Source: Solibacillus sp. FSL H8-0538
GTDB taxonomy: Bacteria; Bacillota; Bacilli; Bacillales_A; Planococcaceae
Assembly: GCF_038003525.1 (NCBI RefSeq)
Contig: NZ_JBBOPI010000001.1
Span: 983,001-1,047,000, forward strand
Direction of reading: 5' to 3'
Length of the DNA: 64,000 nucleotides
Position numbers and translations under genes: made by a program. A model generated the notes under the pieces. It saw only the letters and a program-made list of their open reading frames with translations, was not told the origin of the DNA and searched no databases. Shown here one piece after another: positions 1 to 9,832 of this stretch; position 1 is the first letter of the stretch; each line of letters opens with the position of its first letter.

Positions 1-1596
1 GTGGCGCTACAGCAAATAACAACTGCTATGGAAGAAAAGCGGGCAGAGACCTTCCTACTGCATGGTGTAACGGGTAGTGGGAAAACAGAAGTGTATTTAC
101 AAGCAATTCAACATACCCTTGCAGAAGGCAAAGAGGCCATTGTGCTCGTGCCGGAAATTTCTTTAACACCACAAATGACGGAGCGATTCCGTTCACGCTT
201 TGGCGAGCAAGTTGCGGTTATGCATAGTGGATTATCCGTTGGCGAGAAGTATGACGAGTGGCGTAAAATCCAACAAGGCAAAGTCAAGGTAGTTGTTGGT
301 GCGCGTTCGGCCGCTTTTGCACCCTTTACAAATGTCGGACTCATTATTTTAGATGAAGAGCATGAATCCACATATAAGCAAGAAGATTCACCCCGTTATC
401 ATGCGCGAGATGTTGCGATTTGGCGTGGCGAATTTTATAGTTGTCCAGTCATTTTAGGAAGTGCAACGCCAGCGCTTGAATCATTTGCCCGGGCTAAAAA
501 AGGTGTTTATACGTTATTAACACTCCAACAGCGTGCGATGAGGCAGGCGTTGCCGACAGTTGAAATTGTCGATATGCGTGAGCAATTAAAAAAGGGTAAT
601 CGTTCAATGTTTTCAGAACCGCTTGTGGATGCAATTCGTGTCCGACTAGAGAAAAAAGAGCAAATCGTATTGTTTTTAAATCGTCGTGGCTATTCGTCGT
701 TCGTCATGTGCCGGGATTGTGGTACGGTTGTTCAATGTCCAAACTGCGATATTTCGCTCACATATCACCGTTCGAATGAAAAGCTAAAGTGCCATTACTG
801 CGGCTATGATGAATATGTTCCGCATGAATGTCCACAATGTCAGAGTGAGCATATCCGCTTTTTCGGAACCGGTACCCAAAAGGTAGAGGAAGAGTTATAT
901 AAAATTTTCCCAGAAGCACGCGTATTACGAATGGATGTCGATACGACAAAGCATAAGGGTGCACACGAAGAAATTTTGGAGGCATTTGGTGAGGGGAAGG
1001 CAGATGTTTTACTCGGCACGCAAATGATTGCAAAGGGGCTTGATTTCCCGAATATTACATTAGTCGGTGTCCTCAGTGCAGATACATCGCTCCATTTACC
1101 AGACTACCGGGCGGCGGAAAAAACGTTCCAACTGATGACGCAAGTAAGTGGGCGTGCTGGTCGTCATGATAAACCGGGTGAAGTGTTTATTCAAACGTAC
1201 ACGCCTGAGCATTATGCGATTGAATTGTCGAAAGAGCAGTTATATACCCCTTTTTATGAACGAGAAATGCATACGCGTCGTCAAGCAGGCTATCCTCCGT
1301 ACTATTATTTAGCACTCATCCAAGTTTCGCATGAAGATGTCATGATAGCTGCCGAATACGCAGGTCGAGCTGCAGAATGGCTACGTGCCAATTTATCATT
1401 TAAAGTGTCGATTATCGGCCCGACAACTGCAAGCATTAGCCGTCTCCAAAATAGATATCGTTATCAATGTTTGATAAAATATAAAATAGAACCAAATTTA
1501 ATTCCGGTCCTGCTACAACTCATTAAGCTGTATCGCTCTGATTGGATTAAAAAAGGAATTATTTTAACAATTGATTTAGATCCGTCGATGATCTAA
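1..1596 (+). CDS. priA: PriA, primosomal replication-restart helicase (5'-truncated by window edge)
   Basis: This is a superfamily 2 DNA helicase that reloads the replisome at stalled forks. The visible 531 residues contain Walker A GSGKT (25-29), the DEEH box (118-121), and eight cysteines (237, 240, 246, 249, 264, 267, 277, 280) that form the two zinc sites inserted between the helicase lobes. Full-length family members have about 800 residues, so the N-terminal DNA-binding part lies left of the window. The GTG at position 1 is therefore not the true start. It sits 25 nt before def, as in B. subtilis, where priA heads the def-fmt-rsmB group. No internal damage was seen. Confidence 0.95.
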   Translation: MALQQITTAMEEKRAETFLLHGVTGSGKTEVYLQAIQHTLAEGKEAIVLVPEISLTPQMTERFRSRFGEQVAVMHSGLSVGEKYDEWRKIQQGKVKVVVGARSAAFAPFTNVGLIILDEEHESTYKQEDSPRYHARDVAIWRGEFYSCPVILGSATPALESFARAKKGVYTLLTLQQRAMRQALPTVEIVDMREQLKKGNRSMFSEPLVDAIRVRLEKKEQIVLFLNRRGYSSFVMCRDCGTVVQCPNCDISLTYHRSNEKLKCHYCGYDEYVPHECPQCQSEHIRFFGTGTQKVEEELYKIFPEARVLRMDVDTTKHKGAHEEILEAFGEGKADVLLGTQMIAKGLDFPNITLVGVLSADTSLHLPDYRAAEKTFQLMTQVSGRAGRHDKPGEVFIQTYTPEHYAIELSKEQLYTPFYEREMHTRRQAGYPPYYYLALIQVSHEDVMIAAEYAGRAAEWLRANLSFKVSIIGPTTASISRLQNRYRYQCLIKYKIEPNLIPVLLQLIKLYRSDWIKKGIILTIDLDPSMI

Positions 1597-1621
1597 AGGT
1601 TTAGAAAGAGGTAAACAAAAA

Positions 1622-2107
1622 ATGGCAATTAAACAAGTGGTATTTAACCCCGCAAAAATTTTAACGCAAAAAACAAAGGAAGTTGAAGTAATCAACGAAG
1701 AGATTATTCAATTACTTGATGATTTATATGACACAATGGTTGAACATGATGGTGTCGGTATCGCAGCACCACAAATTAATGTTGGCTTACGTGTAGCTAT
1801 TGTAGAGCTCGGTGAAGATATATTAGAAATGATTAATCCTACTGTTATTGAAACACGCGGTGAGGAAGAAGATGTAGAAGGTTGCTTAAGTTTCCCGGAT
1901 CTATTTGGCATGGTGAAGCGCCCAACGTACGTGAAAATTGAGGCAGCTGACCGTGAAGGCCGTGTTTATGAGCTAGAAGCAGAAGACTTCGAAGCACGTG
2001 CGATTTTACATGAAATCGATCACTTAGACGGTGTATTATTTGATTCAAAAATTACACGAATCTTAACAGAGGCTGAACTTGAAGAAATGTACGCTGAGGA
2101 GGAATAG
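1622..2107 (+). CDS. def: Peptide deformylase
   Basis: This Fe/Zn hydrolase removes the N-formyl group from nascent polypeptides at the ribosome. All three family motifs are present: GVGIAAPQ (44-51), EGCLS with metal ligand Cys88, and HEIDH with His130, catalytic Glu131 and His134. The length of 161 residues fits the short type-1 deformylase (the B. subtilis Def class, not the longer DefB/YkrB). An AGAAAGAGGT-like SD lies upstream. It is followed after 3 nt by fmt, which adds the formyl group that Def removes, so the two opposing activities are coupled in one transcript. Confidence 0.96.
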   Translation: MAIKQVVFNPAKILTQKTKEVEVINEEIIQLLDDLYDTMVEHDGVGIAAPQINVGLRVAIVELGEDILEMINPTVIETRGEEEDVEGCLSFPDLFGMVKRPTYVKIEAADREGRVYELEAEDFEARAILHEIDHLDGVLFDSKITRILTEAELEEMYAEEE

Positions 2108-2110
2108 TCT

Positions 2111-3052
2111 GTGACATCGATCGTATTTATGGGAACACCTGCTTTTTCGGCACCAATTTTACGTATGCTTCATGAGGAAGGCTACAATGTCTTAGCTGTT
2201 GTAACACAGCCTGACCGTCCAGTTGGGCGTAAAAAAGTGTTAACGCCTCCTCCTGTGAAGGAAGAAGCAGTACGTTTAGGCTTACAGGTTATTCAGCCTG
2301 AAAAGCTTCGTGGATCTAAAGAGCTTGAAGAAATTCTAGCATTGAACCCAGACTTAGTTGTGACAGCGGCATTCGGTCAAATATTACCGAAAGAGCTCCT
2401 AGAAGCACCACGTCTAGGTTGCATTAACGTGCATGCGTCCTTACTTCCGCTTTACCGCGGGGGAGCGCCAATCCACCAGGCAATTATGGACGGGCAAGCA
2501 AAAACGGGCGTGACGATCATGTACATGGCTGAAAAATTAGATGCGGGCGATATTATCTCGCAGCGTGAAATTCTCATTGAAGATACAGACCATACAGGTG
2601 GCATGTTCGATAAATTAAGTGAAGTGGGTCGTAGTTTATTAATAGAGACCCTACCTTCAATTATTGAGGGGACAAATGACCGTATTGTTCAAGACGAATC
2701 ACAAGTAACGTATGCGCGCAATATTTCCCGTGAGCAGGAGCGTATTGACTGGTCAAAAGAGGCACGTACAATTTATAATCAAGTGCGCGGCTTGCATCCT
2801 TGGCCAGTAGCGTATACAACGTTTGAAGAAGGGAACTTCAAAATTTGGTGGGCAGAAGTTGGCGCAACCGCAAACGATGCTATACCAGGAGAAGTTGTAA
2901 CTATTGAAAAAGATTATTTTGAAATTGCAACGGGTGAAGGCGCTAGTCTTGCTGTTTATGATCTGCAACCAGCAGGGAAAAAACGCATGTCAGCGGAAGA
3001 ATATTTGCGCGGTACAGGGTCGAAATTACAGATTGGGGACCGTTTTATATGA
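2111..3052 (+). CDS. fmt: Methionyl-tRNA formyltransferase
   Basis: This enzyme transfers a formyl group from 10-formyl-THF to the methionine on initiator tRNA. The N-terminal Rossmann transferase domain carries the formyltransferase signature, with catalytic Asn107, His109 (in HASLLP) and Asp144 (in LDAGD). The C-terminal tRNA-binding OB-like domain spans roughly residues 210-313. The length of 313 matches the family. It starts with GTG, and its SD (AGGAGG) lies inside the last codons of def, suggesting translational coupling. Its stop overlaps the rsmB start in an ATGA arrangement. Confidence 0.96.
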   Translation: MTSIVFMGTPAFSAPILRMLHEEGYNVLAVVTQPDRPVGRKKVLTPPPVKEEAVRLGLQVIQPEKLRGSKELEEILALNPDLVVTAAFGQILPKELLEAPRLGCINVHASLLPLYRGGAPIHQAIMDGQAKTGVTIMYMAEKLDAGDIISQREILIEDTDHTGGMFDKLSEVGRSLLIETLPSIIEGTNDRIVQDESQVTYARNISREQERIDWSKEARTIYNQVRGLHPWPVAYTTFEEGNFKIWWAEVGATANDAIPGEVVTIEKDYFEIATGEGASLAVYDLQPAGKKRMSAEEYLRGTGSKLQIGDRFI

Positions 3053-4413
3053 GTAAAAAGAAAGAACAAATTTGGGATGGAAATGTACGCGATGCGGCAC
3101 TAACAATCCTTTTAACAGTTGATAAAAGTCAGGCATATAGCAATCTTTTATTACACCAAACAATTGAAAAATATAAAATTGTGGATGCAAAAGACCGTGG
3201 CCTTTTAACGGAATTAACATATGGAACATTGCAGCATAAAATGACGCTTGATTATTATTTAGATCCATTTATCCGTGGGAAAGTAGATATTTGGGTACGC
3301 TGGTTACTACGTTTATCGTTATACCAAATGCATTATTTAACACGTATTCCTGCGCATGCAGCAGTAAACGAAGCAGTAGAAATTGCCAAACGCCGCGGAC
3401 ACCAAGGCATTGCGTCAATGGTGAATGGGATATTACGTTCGATCTTACGCCAAGGGGTACGTTCGACGGATTTAATTGAAGATGCGAACGAGCGTCTAGC
3501 AATTGAAACAAGTCATCCGAATTGGTTAGTGGATCGCTGGGTGGAAAGCTACGGCTATGAAAAGACAAGCGAAATGCTACACGAAAACAACATACCACCT
3601 GTTCAAACAGTACGCGTTAATACAACAAAGGCGACAGTTGAAAAAGTATTGGCAACGCTTGAGCGAGAAGGTGTGAAAGCACAGCGCAGTGAGTTTGTTC
3701 CTGAATGTATCTATTTAACGAGTGGTCAAGCTGCTCGTACAGCTGCGTTTAAACATGGTTTAATTACGATTCAAGATGAGAGCTCAATGCTTCCAGCGAA
3801 TGTATTAAATCCACAACCAGGTATGAAAGTTCTTGATATGTGTGCAGCACCGGGCGGTAAAACAACACATTTAGCTGAAAAAATGCAAAATGAAGGCTCT
3901 ATTTTAGCGACAGATCTTCATGTGAAGAAACTAGATTTAATCGATGAAAATACAGCGCGTCTTGGCATTGAAATCGTCCAAACAGCACCACTTGATGGCC
4001 GTAAAGCCGGTAGCTTCTTACAAGCAGAAGACTATGATGCGGTGCTTGTTGATGCACCGTGTTCTGGACTTGGTGTAATGCGCCGTAAGCCAGATATTAA
4101 ATATACGAAGCGCGAGGAAGATTTAGAAAGTCTTCAAACGATTCAATTAGCGCTTTTAGATAATGCTGTTAAAGTATTAAAACAAGGTGGTCGTCTTGTG
4201 TATAGTACATGTACAGTAGACAAACGTGAAAATGAAGGTACGGTAAAAGCCTTCTTAGCCGCACATCCTGAAATGGAATCACAACATCTTGAAAATTTAC
4301 CACAACAACTAGATGCGAAACAACAAGACGGAATGCTTCAAGTATTCCCTCAAGATATTGGTAGCGACGGGTTCTTCGTTGCTGCATTCGTAAAAAAAGG
4401 AGCGTCCCATTAA
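3049..4413 (+). CDS. rsmB: 16S rRNA m5C967 methyltransferase RsmB (Sun)
   Basis: This SAM-dependent enzyme methylates a cytosine (C967, E. coli numbering) of 16S rRNA. An N-terminal NusB-like RNA-binding domain (about 10-140) precedes a Rossmann methyltransferase domain. The SAM loop reads DMCAAPGGKT (263-272). The two catalytic cysteines are visible: Cys338 in DAPCSG and Cys388 in YSTCT. Length 454 is normal. It overlaps fmt by 4 nt and lies 3 nt before rlmN, placing two rRNA-modification enzymes together. Confidence 0.95.
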   Translation: MSKKKEQIWDGNVRDAALTILLTVDKSQAYSNLLLHQTIEKYKIVDAKDRGLLTELTYGTLQHKMTLDYYLDPFIRGKVDIWVRWLLRLSLYQMHYLTRIPAHAAVNEAVEIAKRRGHQGIASMVNGILRSILRQGVRSTDLIEDANERLAIETSHPNWLVDRWVESYGYEKTSEMLHENNIPPVQTVRVNTTKATVEKVLATLEREGVKAQRSEFVPECIYLTSGQAARTAAFKHGLITIQDESSMLPANVLNPQPGMKVLDMCAAPGGKTTHLAEKMQNEGSILATDLHVKKLDLIDENTARLGIEIVQTAPLDGRKAGSFLQAEDYDAVLVDAPCSGLGVMRRKPDIKYTKREEDLESLQTIQLALLDNAVKVLKQGGRLVYSTCTVDKRENEGTVKAFLAAHPEMESQHLENLPQQLDAKQQDGMLQVFPQDIGSDGFFVAAFVKKGASH

Positions 4414-4416
4414 CTA

Positions 4417-5556
4417 ATGGATGAAAATAAATTTGATGAACGTATTTTAGATTTAGTCGAAGAGGCAGAGGAAACACCTGCCCGCCGTGTGAAAAAAGAA
4501 AAGCCGCTATTAAAAGAGTCAATTTACTCACTGCGACCAGATGAGCTACAACAGTGGTTAAAGGATAATGGAGAGAAAGCCTTCCGTGCTGGGCAAATTT
4601 ATGAGTGGTTATATGAAAAACGCGTAAAAACGTTTGAAGAAATGTCAAACCTTTCAAAGCCATTACGCGATAAACTAGAAGAAAACTTCGCATTAACAAC
4701 GCTATCTACAATTATTAAACAAGAGTCAAAGGATGGAACAATCAAGTTCTTATTCCAATTACAAGACGGCTATTCTATTGAAACGGTGTTAATGCGTCAT
4801 GAATACGGAAATTCAGTATGTGTAACGACACAAGTAGGCTGCCGTATTGGTTGTACATTCTGTGCATCAACTTTAGGTGGATTAAAACGACACTTAATGG
4901 CGGGTGAAATTACAGAGCAAGTGGTGAAAGTACAACAAGAACTTGATGAACTAGGCGAACGTGTAAGTCATATCGTGATTATGGGGATCGGTGAACCTTT
5001 CGATAACTATGATGCGATGATGAACTTCCTAAAAGTAATCAATAATGAAAAAGGTTTAAATATCGGTGCGCGTCATATTACCGTTTCCACTTCGGGGATT
5101 GTACCGAAAATTTATGAGTTTGCGGATGAGCAATTACAAATTAACTTTGCCGTTTCATTACATGCTCCAAACCAAGAAGCGCGTCAAAAATTAATGCCGA
5201 TTGCACGTGCTTATAAACTGGATGAATTATTAGAAGCGGTTCGTTATTACACGAACAAGACAGGTCGTCGCGTGAGTTTTGAGTACGGCTTAATGTCGGG
5301 TGAAAACGATTCGGTAGAAATTGCGGAAGAATTAGCGAAATTAATTAAAGGAATTAAATGCCATGTTAACTTAATTCCAATCAACTATGTGCCAGAGCGT
5401 GATTATGTACGTACGTCACGTAACAGTATTTTTGCGTTTGAAAAAGCATTGAAAAATCGCGGCATTAACGTAACCATTCGCCGTGAACAAGGTGCAGATA
5501 TTGCTGCTGCATGCGGGCAATTACGTGCACAAGAAAGAGAAGAAGAGATAAAATAG
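4417..5556 (+). CDS. rlmN: Dual-specificity rRNA/tRNA m2A methyltransferase RlmN
   Basis: This radical-SAM enzyme methylates C2 of A2503 in 23S rRNA and A37 in some tRNAs. The [4Fe-4S] cluster motif CxxxCxxC is at Cys142, Cys146 and Cys149. Cys366 near the C terminus fits the methyl-carrying cysteine of the family. A charged N-terminal extension of about 30 residues precedes the first helical domain. It follows rsmB after 3 nt, with its SD inside the end of rsmB (AAAAAAGGAG). Length 379 is typical for Bacillales (about 360-380). Confidence 0.95.
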   Translation: MDENKFDERILDLVEEAEETPARRVKKEKPLLKESIYSLRPDELQQWLKDNGEKAFRAGQIYEWLYEKRVKTFEEMSNLSKPLRDKLEENFALTTLSTIIKQESKDGTIKFLFQLQDGYSIETVLMRHEYGNSVCVTTQVGCRIGCTFCASTLGGLKRHLMAGEITEQVVKVQQELDELGERVSHIVIMGIGEPFDNYDAMMNFLKVINNEKGLNIGARHITVSTSGIVPKIYEFADEQLQINFAVSLHAPNQEARQKLMPIARAYKLDELLEAVRYYTNKTGRRVSFEYGLMSGENDSVEIAEELAKLIKGIKCHVNLIPINYVPERDYVRTSRNSIFAFEKALKNRGINVTIRREQGADIAAACGQLRAQEREEEIK

Positions 5557-5569
5557 GTAGGTGACGTTT

Positions 5570-6316
5570 GTGAACTTTACAGTCGAAAGTGATATTGGTT
5601 TAAAACGTACAGTAAATGAAGATCGGGCCGCTTTTTTTGAGCGCCCGGATCGTTTTAAGCTTGCGATTTTAGCGGATGGCATGGGTGGTCATAATGCGGG
5701 CGATGTCGCAAGTGAAATGGCAGTAAATGAGATGGAAGCGTTATTTTTAAGTGCCGATGTGCAAGATTTCGAAAATAAAGCGAGTCAGCAACAATGGCTT
5801 CGCGATGCTATATCACATATTAACTATGAAATTTACCACTATTCTTTATCACATGAAGGCTGTCAAGGAATGGGGACGACGCTAATTGCTGTGCTACTAG
5901 ATGAGCAGCACGGACTTATTAGCCATGTCGGCGATAGTCGCGTCTACCAGTTCACCGATGATACAGTGCAACTTATTACGCGAGATCATTCTTACGTAAA
6001 TATTTTATTGGAAAATGGAGAGATTAGTGAAGAAGAGGCACAAAACCATCCGAAGAAAAATTTTATTTTAAAAGCGCTCGGAACGGAATCATCCATTGAG
6101 CCTGATTTTTATGGTGTATCAATGGAAGAAACCTCGTATTTGCTTATATGCTCGGACGGCTTAAGTAATAAACTATCGATAAATGAGATGGCCGCGATTA
6201 TTACGCTTCCCTTGCCACTGCAGGAAAAAGGAAAAAAGCTTGTACAACTTGCCAATGACTGCGGTGGGGAAGATAATATTTCCCTTATTTTAGTAACAAA
6301 CAATGAGGAGGTGTAG
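5570..6316 (+). CDS. prpC: PP2C-type Ser/Thr phosphatase PrpC (Stp)
   Basis: This Mn-dependent PPM phosphatase reverses PrkC phosphorylation. PP2C motifs are visible: DGMGGHNAG near residues 36-44, GTT in the middle, GDSR with VGDSRVYQF, SDGL, and a C-terminal DNIS metal-binding motif. GTG at 5570 was chosen because GGTAGGTGA sits 6 nt upstream; an in-frame GTG at 5561 lies inside that SD. The protein is 248 residues, close to the 254 of B. subtilis PrpC. It is 2 nt upstream of prkC, the usual phosphatase/kinase couple. Confidence 0.94.
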   Translation: MNFTVESDIGLKRTVNEDRAAFFERPDRFKLAILADGMGGHNAGDVASEMAVNEMEALFLSADVQDFENKASQQQWLRDAISHINYEIYHYSLSHEGCQGMGTTLIAVLLDEQHGLISHVGDSRVYQFTDDTVQLITRDHSYVNILLENGEISEEEAQNHPKKNFILKALGTESSIEPDFYGVSMEETSYLLICSDGLSNKLSINEMAAIITLPLPLQEKGKKLVQLANDCGGEDNISLILVTNNEEV

Positions 6317-6318
6317 GG

Positions 6319-8271
6319 ATGATTGTTGGTAAACGAATAAATGGTCGTTATAAAATACTGAAGCTAATTGGCGGTGGCGGCATGTCTAATGTGTATTTAG
6401 CACAAGACATGATTTTAAATCGTGAGGTTGCCATTAAAATTTTGCGTTACGATTTTACAAACGAGGAAGAATTTCATCGTCGTTTCCAGCGGGAAGCTCT
6501 GTCTGCAACTAGCCTTACACATCCTAATATTGTCAGTGTATATGATGTGGGCGAAGATGGGGATATGCACTACATCGTAATGGAGTACATTAAAGGAAAA
6601 ACATTAAAACAATACATACAAGAGTTTTCTCCTTTATCGCCGGCGCGCAGTGTGCATATTATGAAACAGCTTACATCTGCAATTGCGCATGCCCATGATA
6701 ATGGGATTATTCATCGCGATATTAAACCTCAAAATATATTAGTGGATAGTGAAGGTAATGTAAAAATTACTGATTTCGGTATTTCGACAACATTAAGTGC
6801 TACGTCGTATACACAAACGAACTCTGTCATTGGGACAGTTCATTATATATCGCCTGAGCAAGCGCGGGGTGGCACCGCAACAAAAAAATCGGATATTTAT
6901 GCACTCGGCATCGTACTGTATGAACTACTCACTGGGGAGCTGCCGTTTTCGGGAGAATCCGCAGTATCGATTGCATTGAAGCACCTGCAATCAAAAACGC
7001 CATCTGTTCGTGCGTTTGATGCGTCTATTCCGCAAAGTGTCGAGAACATCGTATTAAAGGCGACAGCAAAGGATCCGTCTCACCGATATGATTGTGCCGA
7101 GGCGATGGAGGAAGATTTAGATACTGCTTTATCGCTTAACCGTGTAAATGAACCGAAGTTCCAACCGCCAGTAGATAATGACGCGACAAAACTTATCCCT
7201 GTTATAAAGGATCCAAAACCGCTTAGAGAAATATCTGTACAACAACATGAAGGGCATCCGTCAAACCCACCGCAATCAACTAAAACATCACCAACAAAAA
7301 AACGCAGGAAAAAAGGTCCGATAATTATCGGACTGGTCGCTGTTCTTTTACTGGTGATTATTGTTGCTGTGAACATGTTGACACCAAACAAAATTAAAGT
7401 ACCGGATGTTGTAAATTTGCCAGTTGAGGAAGCCGTGGCAGCCATCGAAGAGGCAGGATTTGTTGTTGGTGAGACGGAGGAACGAAACTCACCAGACATT
7501 GCGGAAAATCAAGTGATTGAAACAAATCCTTCTGCAGGGCTAGACCGCGTAAAAGGTTCGACAATTGATTTAATTGTTAGCATCGGGGCAGAAACTTCTG
7601 AAATGGTCGGTTATGTCGGAGGTCAAATTGATCAAGTATTACCAATGCTAGAAAATCGAGGTTTCAAAGATATTACACAAGAGGAAGCATTCTCACCTGA
7701 AGACCCAGGTACCATTATCGGGCAATCGCCAGTAGAGGGTACAGAAATTGTGATTCAAGATACGACGATAACATTTACAGTGAGTAAAGGTAAAAATTTA
7801 ATTCGAGTTGCGAATTTAACGGGCTATACTGAATCCGCACTGAAAGAATATGAACGTAGCTCTGGCTTTACAATTAAAGAGAAGGGCAAAAAGTATTCGG
7901 AAACAATACCGGCAGGCAGTGTAGTATCACAAAAGCCAAGTAGTGATAAGTCTTTAGAAGCGGGCGGAACAATTGAAGTTGTGCTGTCAAAAGGCCCGCC
8001 AGAAAAAAGAAAGAAATTTTATTCGAATACGGTAGAAATTCCATACGAGCCGCTTGAAGAAGGAATGAAAGAAACAGTCCGTGTGTATATACAAGATAAA
8101 ACGAATCCGTCGATGGCAGAACCGTTTGATGAATTCACAATTACAGAAACGACATCATATCGCATTGAACTGGAAATTGAAGAAGGAAATAAGGGAGCTT
8201 ATCGTATTATCCTTGGATCGACTACAATTGAAGAAAAAACGATTCCGTACGATGATCCAAGCCTAAACTAA
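6319..8271 (+). CDS. prkC: PASTA-domain membrane Ser/Thr kinase PrkC
   Basis: This transmembrane Hanks-type kinase senses muropeptides and promotes spore germination and growth control in Bacillus. The cytosolic kinase domain (1-275) has a Gly-rich loop, ATP lysine Lys40, the HRD catalytic loop (132-134) and DFG (152-154). A proline/lysine-rich juxtamembrane stretch leads to one membrane helix (about 335-356). Three extracellular PASTA repeats (about 360-565) follow, then a C-terminal domain of about 85 residues. Total length 650 matches B. subtilis PrkC (648). The two SDs of prpC/prkC and the 2-nt gap indicate co-expression with its phosphatase. Confidence 0.96.
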   Translation: MIVGKRINGRYKILKLIGGGGMSNVYLAQDMILNREVAIKILRYDFTNEEEFHRRFQREALSATSLTHPNIVSVYDVGEDGDMHYIVMEYIKGKTLKQYIQEFSPLSPARSVHIMKQLTSAIAHAHDNGIIHRDIKPQNILVDSEGNVKITDFGISTTLSATSYTQTNSVIGTVHYISPEQARGGTATKKSDIYALGIVLYELLTGELPFSGESAVSIALKHLQSKTPSVRAFDASIPQSVENIVLKATAKDPSHRYDCAEAMEEDLDTALSLNRVNEPKFQPPVDNDATKLIPVIKDPKPLREISVQQHEGHPSNPPQSTKTSPTKKRRKKGPIIIGLVAVLLLVIIVAVNMLTPNKIKVPDVVNLPVEEAVAAIEEAGFVVGETEERNSPDIAENQVIETNPSAGLDRVKGSTIDLIVSIGAETSEMVGYVGGQIDQVLPMLENRGFKDITQEEAFSPEDPGTIIGQSPVEGTEIVIQDTTITFTVSKGKNLIRVANLTGYTESALKEYERSSGFTIKEKGKKYSETIPAGSVVSQKPSSDKSLEAGGTIEVVLSKGPPEKRKKFYSNTVEIPYEPLEEGMKETVRVYIQDKTNPSMAEPFDEFTITETTSYRIELEIEEGNKGAYRIILGSTTIEEKTIPYDDPSLN

Positions 8272-8282
8272 GGGGGAATTTG

Positions 8283-9164
8283 ATGGCGCAAGGCCAAATT
8301 CGAAAAGCATTGAGTGGTTTTTATTACGTAGAGCGAGATGGTGAATTAGTTCAATGCCGAGGACGTGGAATTTTCCGTAATCGCGGAGAATCACCGCTTG
8401 TTGGAGATATTGTGGACTTTACGAAGGATAGCGATTCTGACGGCTCAGTCGATAAAATTCATCCACGTAAAAATGAGTTGGTACGTCCACCGATTGCCAA
8501 TGTAGACCAAGCAATTTTAGTGTTTTCTGTAAAGGAGCCTAATTTTAATACAATTTTACTCGATCGCTTTTTAGTCGTGTTAGAATCATTTTTTGTTCAG
8601 CCGATCATTTGCTTAACGAAAATGGATTTATTAACGGACAAAGAGTTAGTTGAACTACAGCCATTTATTGACGATTATAAGGCAATTGGTTACGACGTAT
8701 TAACGACGTATAAAGATGATGAATCTTTAGTAGAGCGCCTACAGCCTGTATTAGAGGGCAAGACATCAGTTCTTGCTGGTCAATCAGGCGTTGGTAAATC
8801 AACGTTATTAAATACTTTAATTCCAACGCTTGACTTAAAAACAGGTATTATATCGAAAAGCTTAGGCCGCGGGAAGCACACAACGCGTCATGTAGAGTTG
8901 ATTGAAGTATGTGGTGGGTTGCTTGCTGATACACCTGGATTTAGCTCATTTGACTTTGATACAATTGAAAAAGAAGAATTAACTGGATGCTTACCTGAAT
9001 TCCAACGTATTAGCGAAGACTGTAAATTCCGCGGTTGCTTGCATACGAAGGAGCCGAAATGTGCAGTAAAGGCAGCGGTTGAAACAGGTGAAATTCGTCC
9101 ATATCGTTACGCGCATTACGAACAGTTTTTACAAGAAATTCTAGATCGAAAGCCGAGGTACTAA
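8283..9164 (+). CDS. rsgA: Ribosome small subunit-dependent GTPase RsgA (CpgA)
   Basis: This circularly permuted GTPase checks late 30S assembly. The order is permuted as expected: an N-terminal OB fold, then a G4 motif (TKMD), then G1 (GQSGVGKST) and G3 (DTPG), and a C-terminal zinc knuckle with Cys-rich C-x-H-x-C ligands in the last 50 residues. ATG 8283 is chosen because AAGGGGGA lies 5 nt upstream; a TTG one codon earlier is too close. The 293-residue length is normal. Its position between prkC and rpe is the Bacillus arrangement, and CpgA is a known PrkC substrate. Confidence 0.95.
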   Translation: MAQGQIRKALSGFYYVERDGELVQCRGRGIFRNRGESPLVGDIVDFTKDSDSDGSVDKIHPRKNELVRPPIANVDQAILVFSVKEPNFNTILLDRFLVVLESFFVQPIICLTKMDLLTDKELVELQPFIDDYKAIGYDVLTTYKDDESLVERLQPVLEGKTSVLAGQSGVGKSTLLNTLIPTLDLKTGIISKSLGRGKHTTRHVELIEVCGGLLADTPGFSSFDFDTIEKEELTGCLPEFQRISEDCKFRGCLHTKEPKCAVKAAVETGEIRPYRYAHYEQFLQEILDRKPRY

Positions 9165-9166
9165 CA

Positions 9167-9832
9167 ATGATTAAAATTGCACCATCGATTTTAGCTGCAA
9201 ATTTTGCAAAGCTAGGAGAAGAAGTAAAAGAGGTAGAAGCTGCAGGCGCAGAGCTTATTCATATTGATGTTATGGATGGCCATTTTGTGCCAAATATTTC
9301 ATTTGGCGCAATTGCACTAGAAGCGATTCGCCCATTATCGACTTTACCAATGGATGTTCACTTAATGATTGAAAATCCTGATCAGTATATTGAACAATTT
9401 GCAAAAGCAGGCGCAGACTACATTACAGTCCATGTAGAAGCTTGCCGTCATTTACACCGTACTATTCAATTAATTCGTTCATGTGGTGTGAAGCCTGGCG
9501 TTGTATTAAACCCGCATACTCCGATTGACACGATACAGCATGTGTTAGAAGATGTTGATATGGTATTGTTTATGACCGTGAACCCAGGTTTCGGTGGTCA
9601 AAAATTTATTGAATCCGTCGTGCCTAAAATAGCTGCTCTATCGGCAATTATTAAAGAACGTGGGCTAAATATCGAAATCGAAATTGATGGTGGTATCAAT
9701 GCAGAAACGATTGTGCCATGTGCAAAAGCCGGTGCGACAATTTTCGTTGCTGGTTCAGCCATTTATAGTAAAGAAGACCGTACAGCTGCATTACAGGAAA
9801 TTAAAGCGGCAGGTCTAGTAGCCATCCAATGA
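9167..9832 (+). CDS. rpe: Ribulose-phosphate 3-epimerase
   Basis: This TIM-barrel enzyme interconverts ribulose-5-phosphate and xylulose-5-phosphate in the pentose phosphate pathway. Signature segments are HIDVMDGHFVPN, which carries metal-binding His and Asp, MDVHLMI, MTVNPGFGGQ and the phosphate-binding EIDGGI. The length of 221 is typical. It starts 2 nt after rsgA, and its stop overlaps the thiN start (ATGA), so the three are likely on one transcript. Confidence 0.96.
   Translation: MIKIAPSILAANFAKLGEEVKEVEAAGAELIHIDVMDGHFVPNISFGAIALEAIRPLSTLPMDVHLMIENPDQYIEQFAKAGADYITVHVEACRHLHRTIQLIRSCGVKPGVVLNPHTPIDTIQHVLEDVDMVLFMTVNPGFGGQKFIESVVPKIAALSAIIKERGLNIEIEIDGGINAETIVPCAKAGATIFVAGSAIYSKEDRTAALQEIKAAGLVAIQ

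Noticed and set aside
4169-4699. 176-codon antisense frame over rsmB/rlmN
   Set aside because: Shadow of two well-supported genes; no SD or family similarity.
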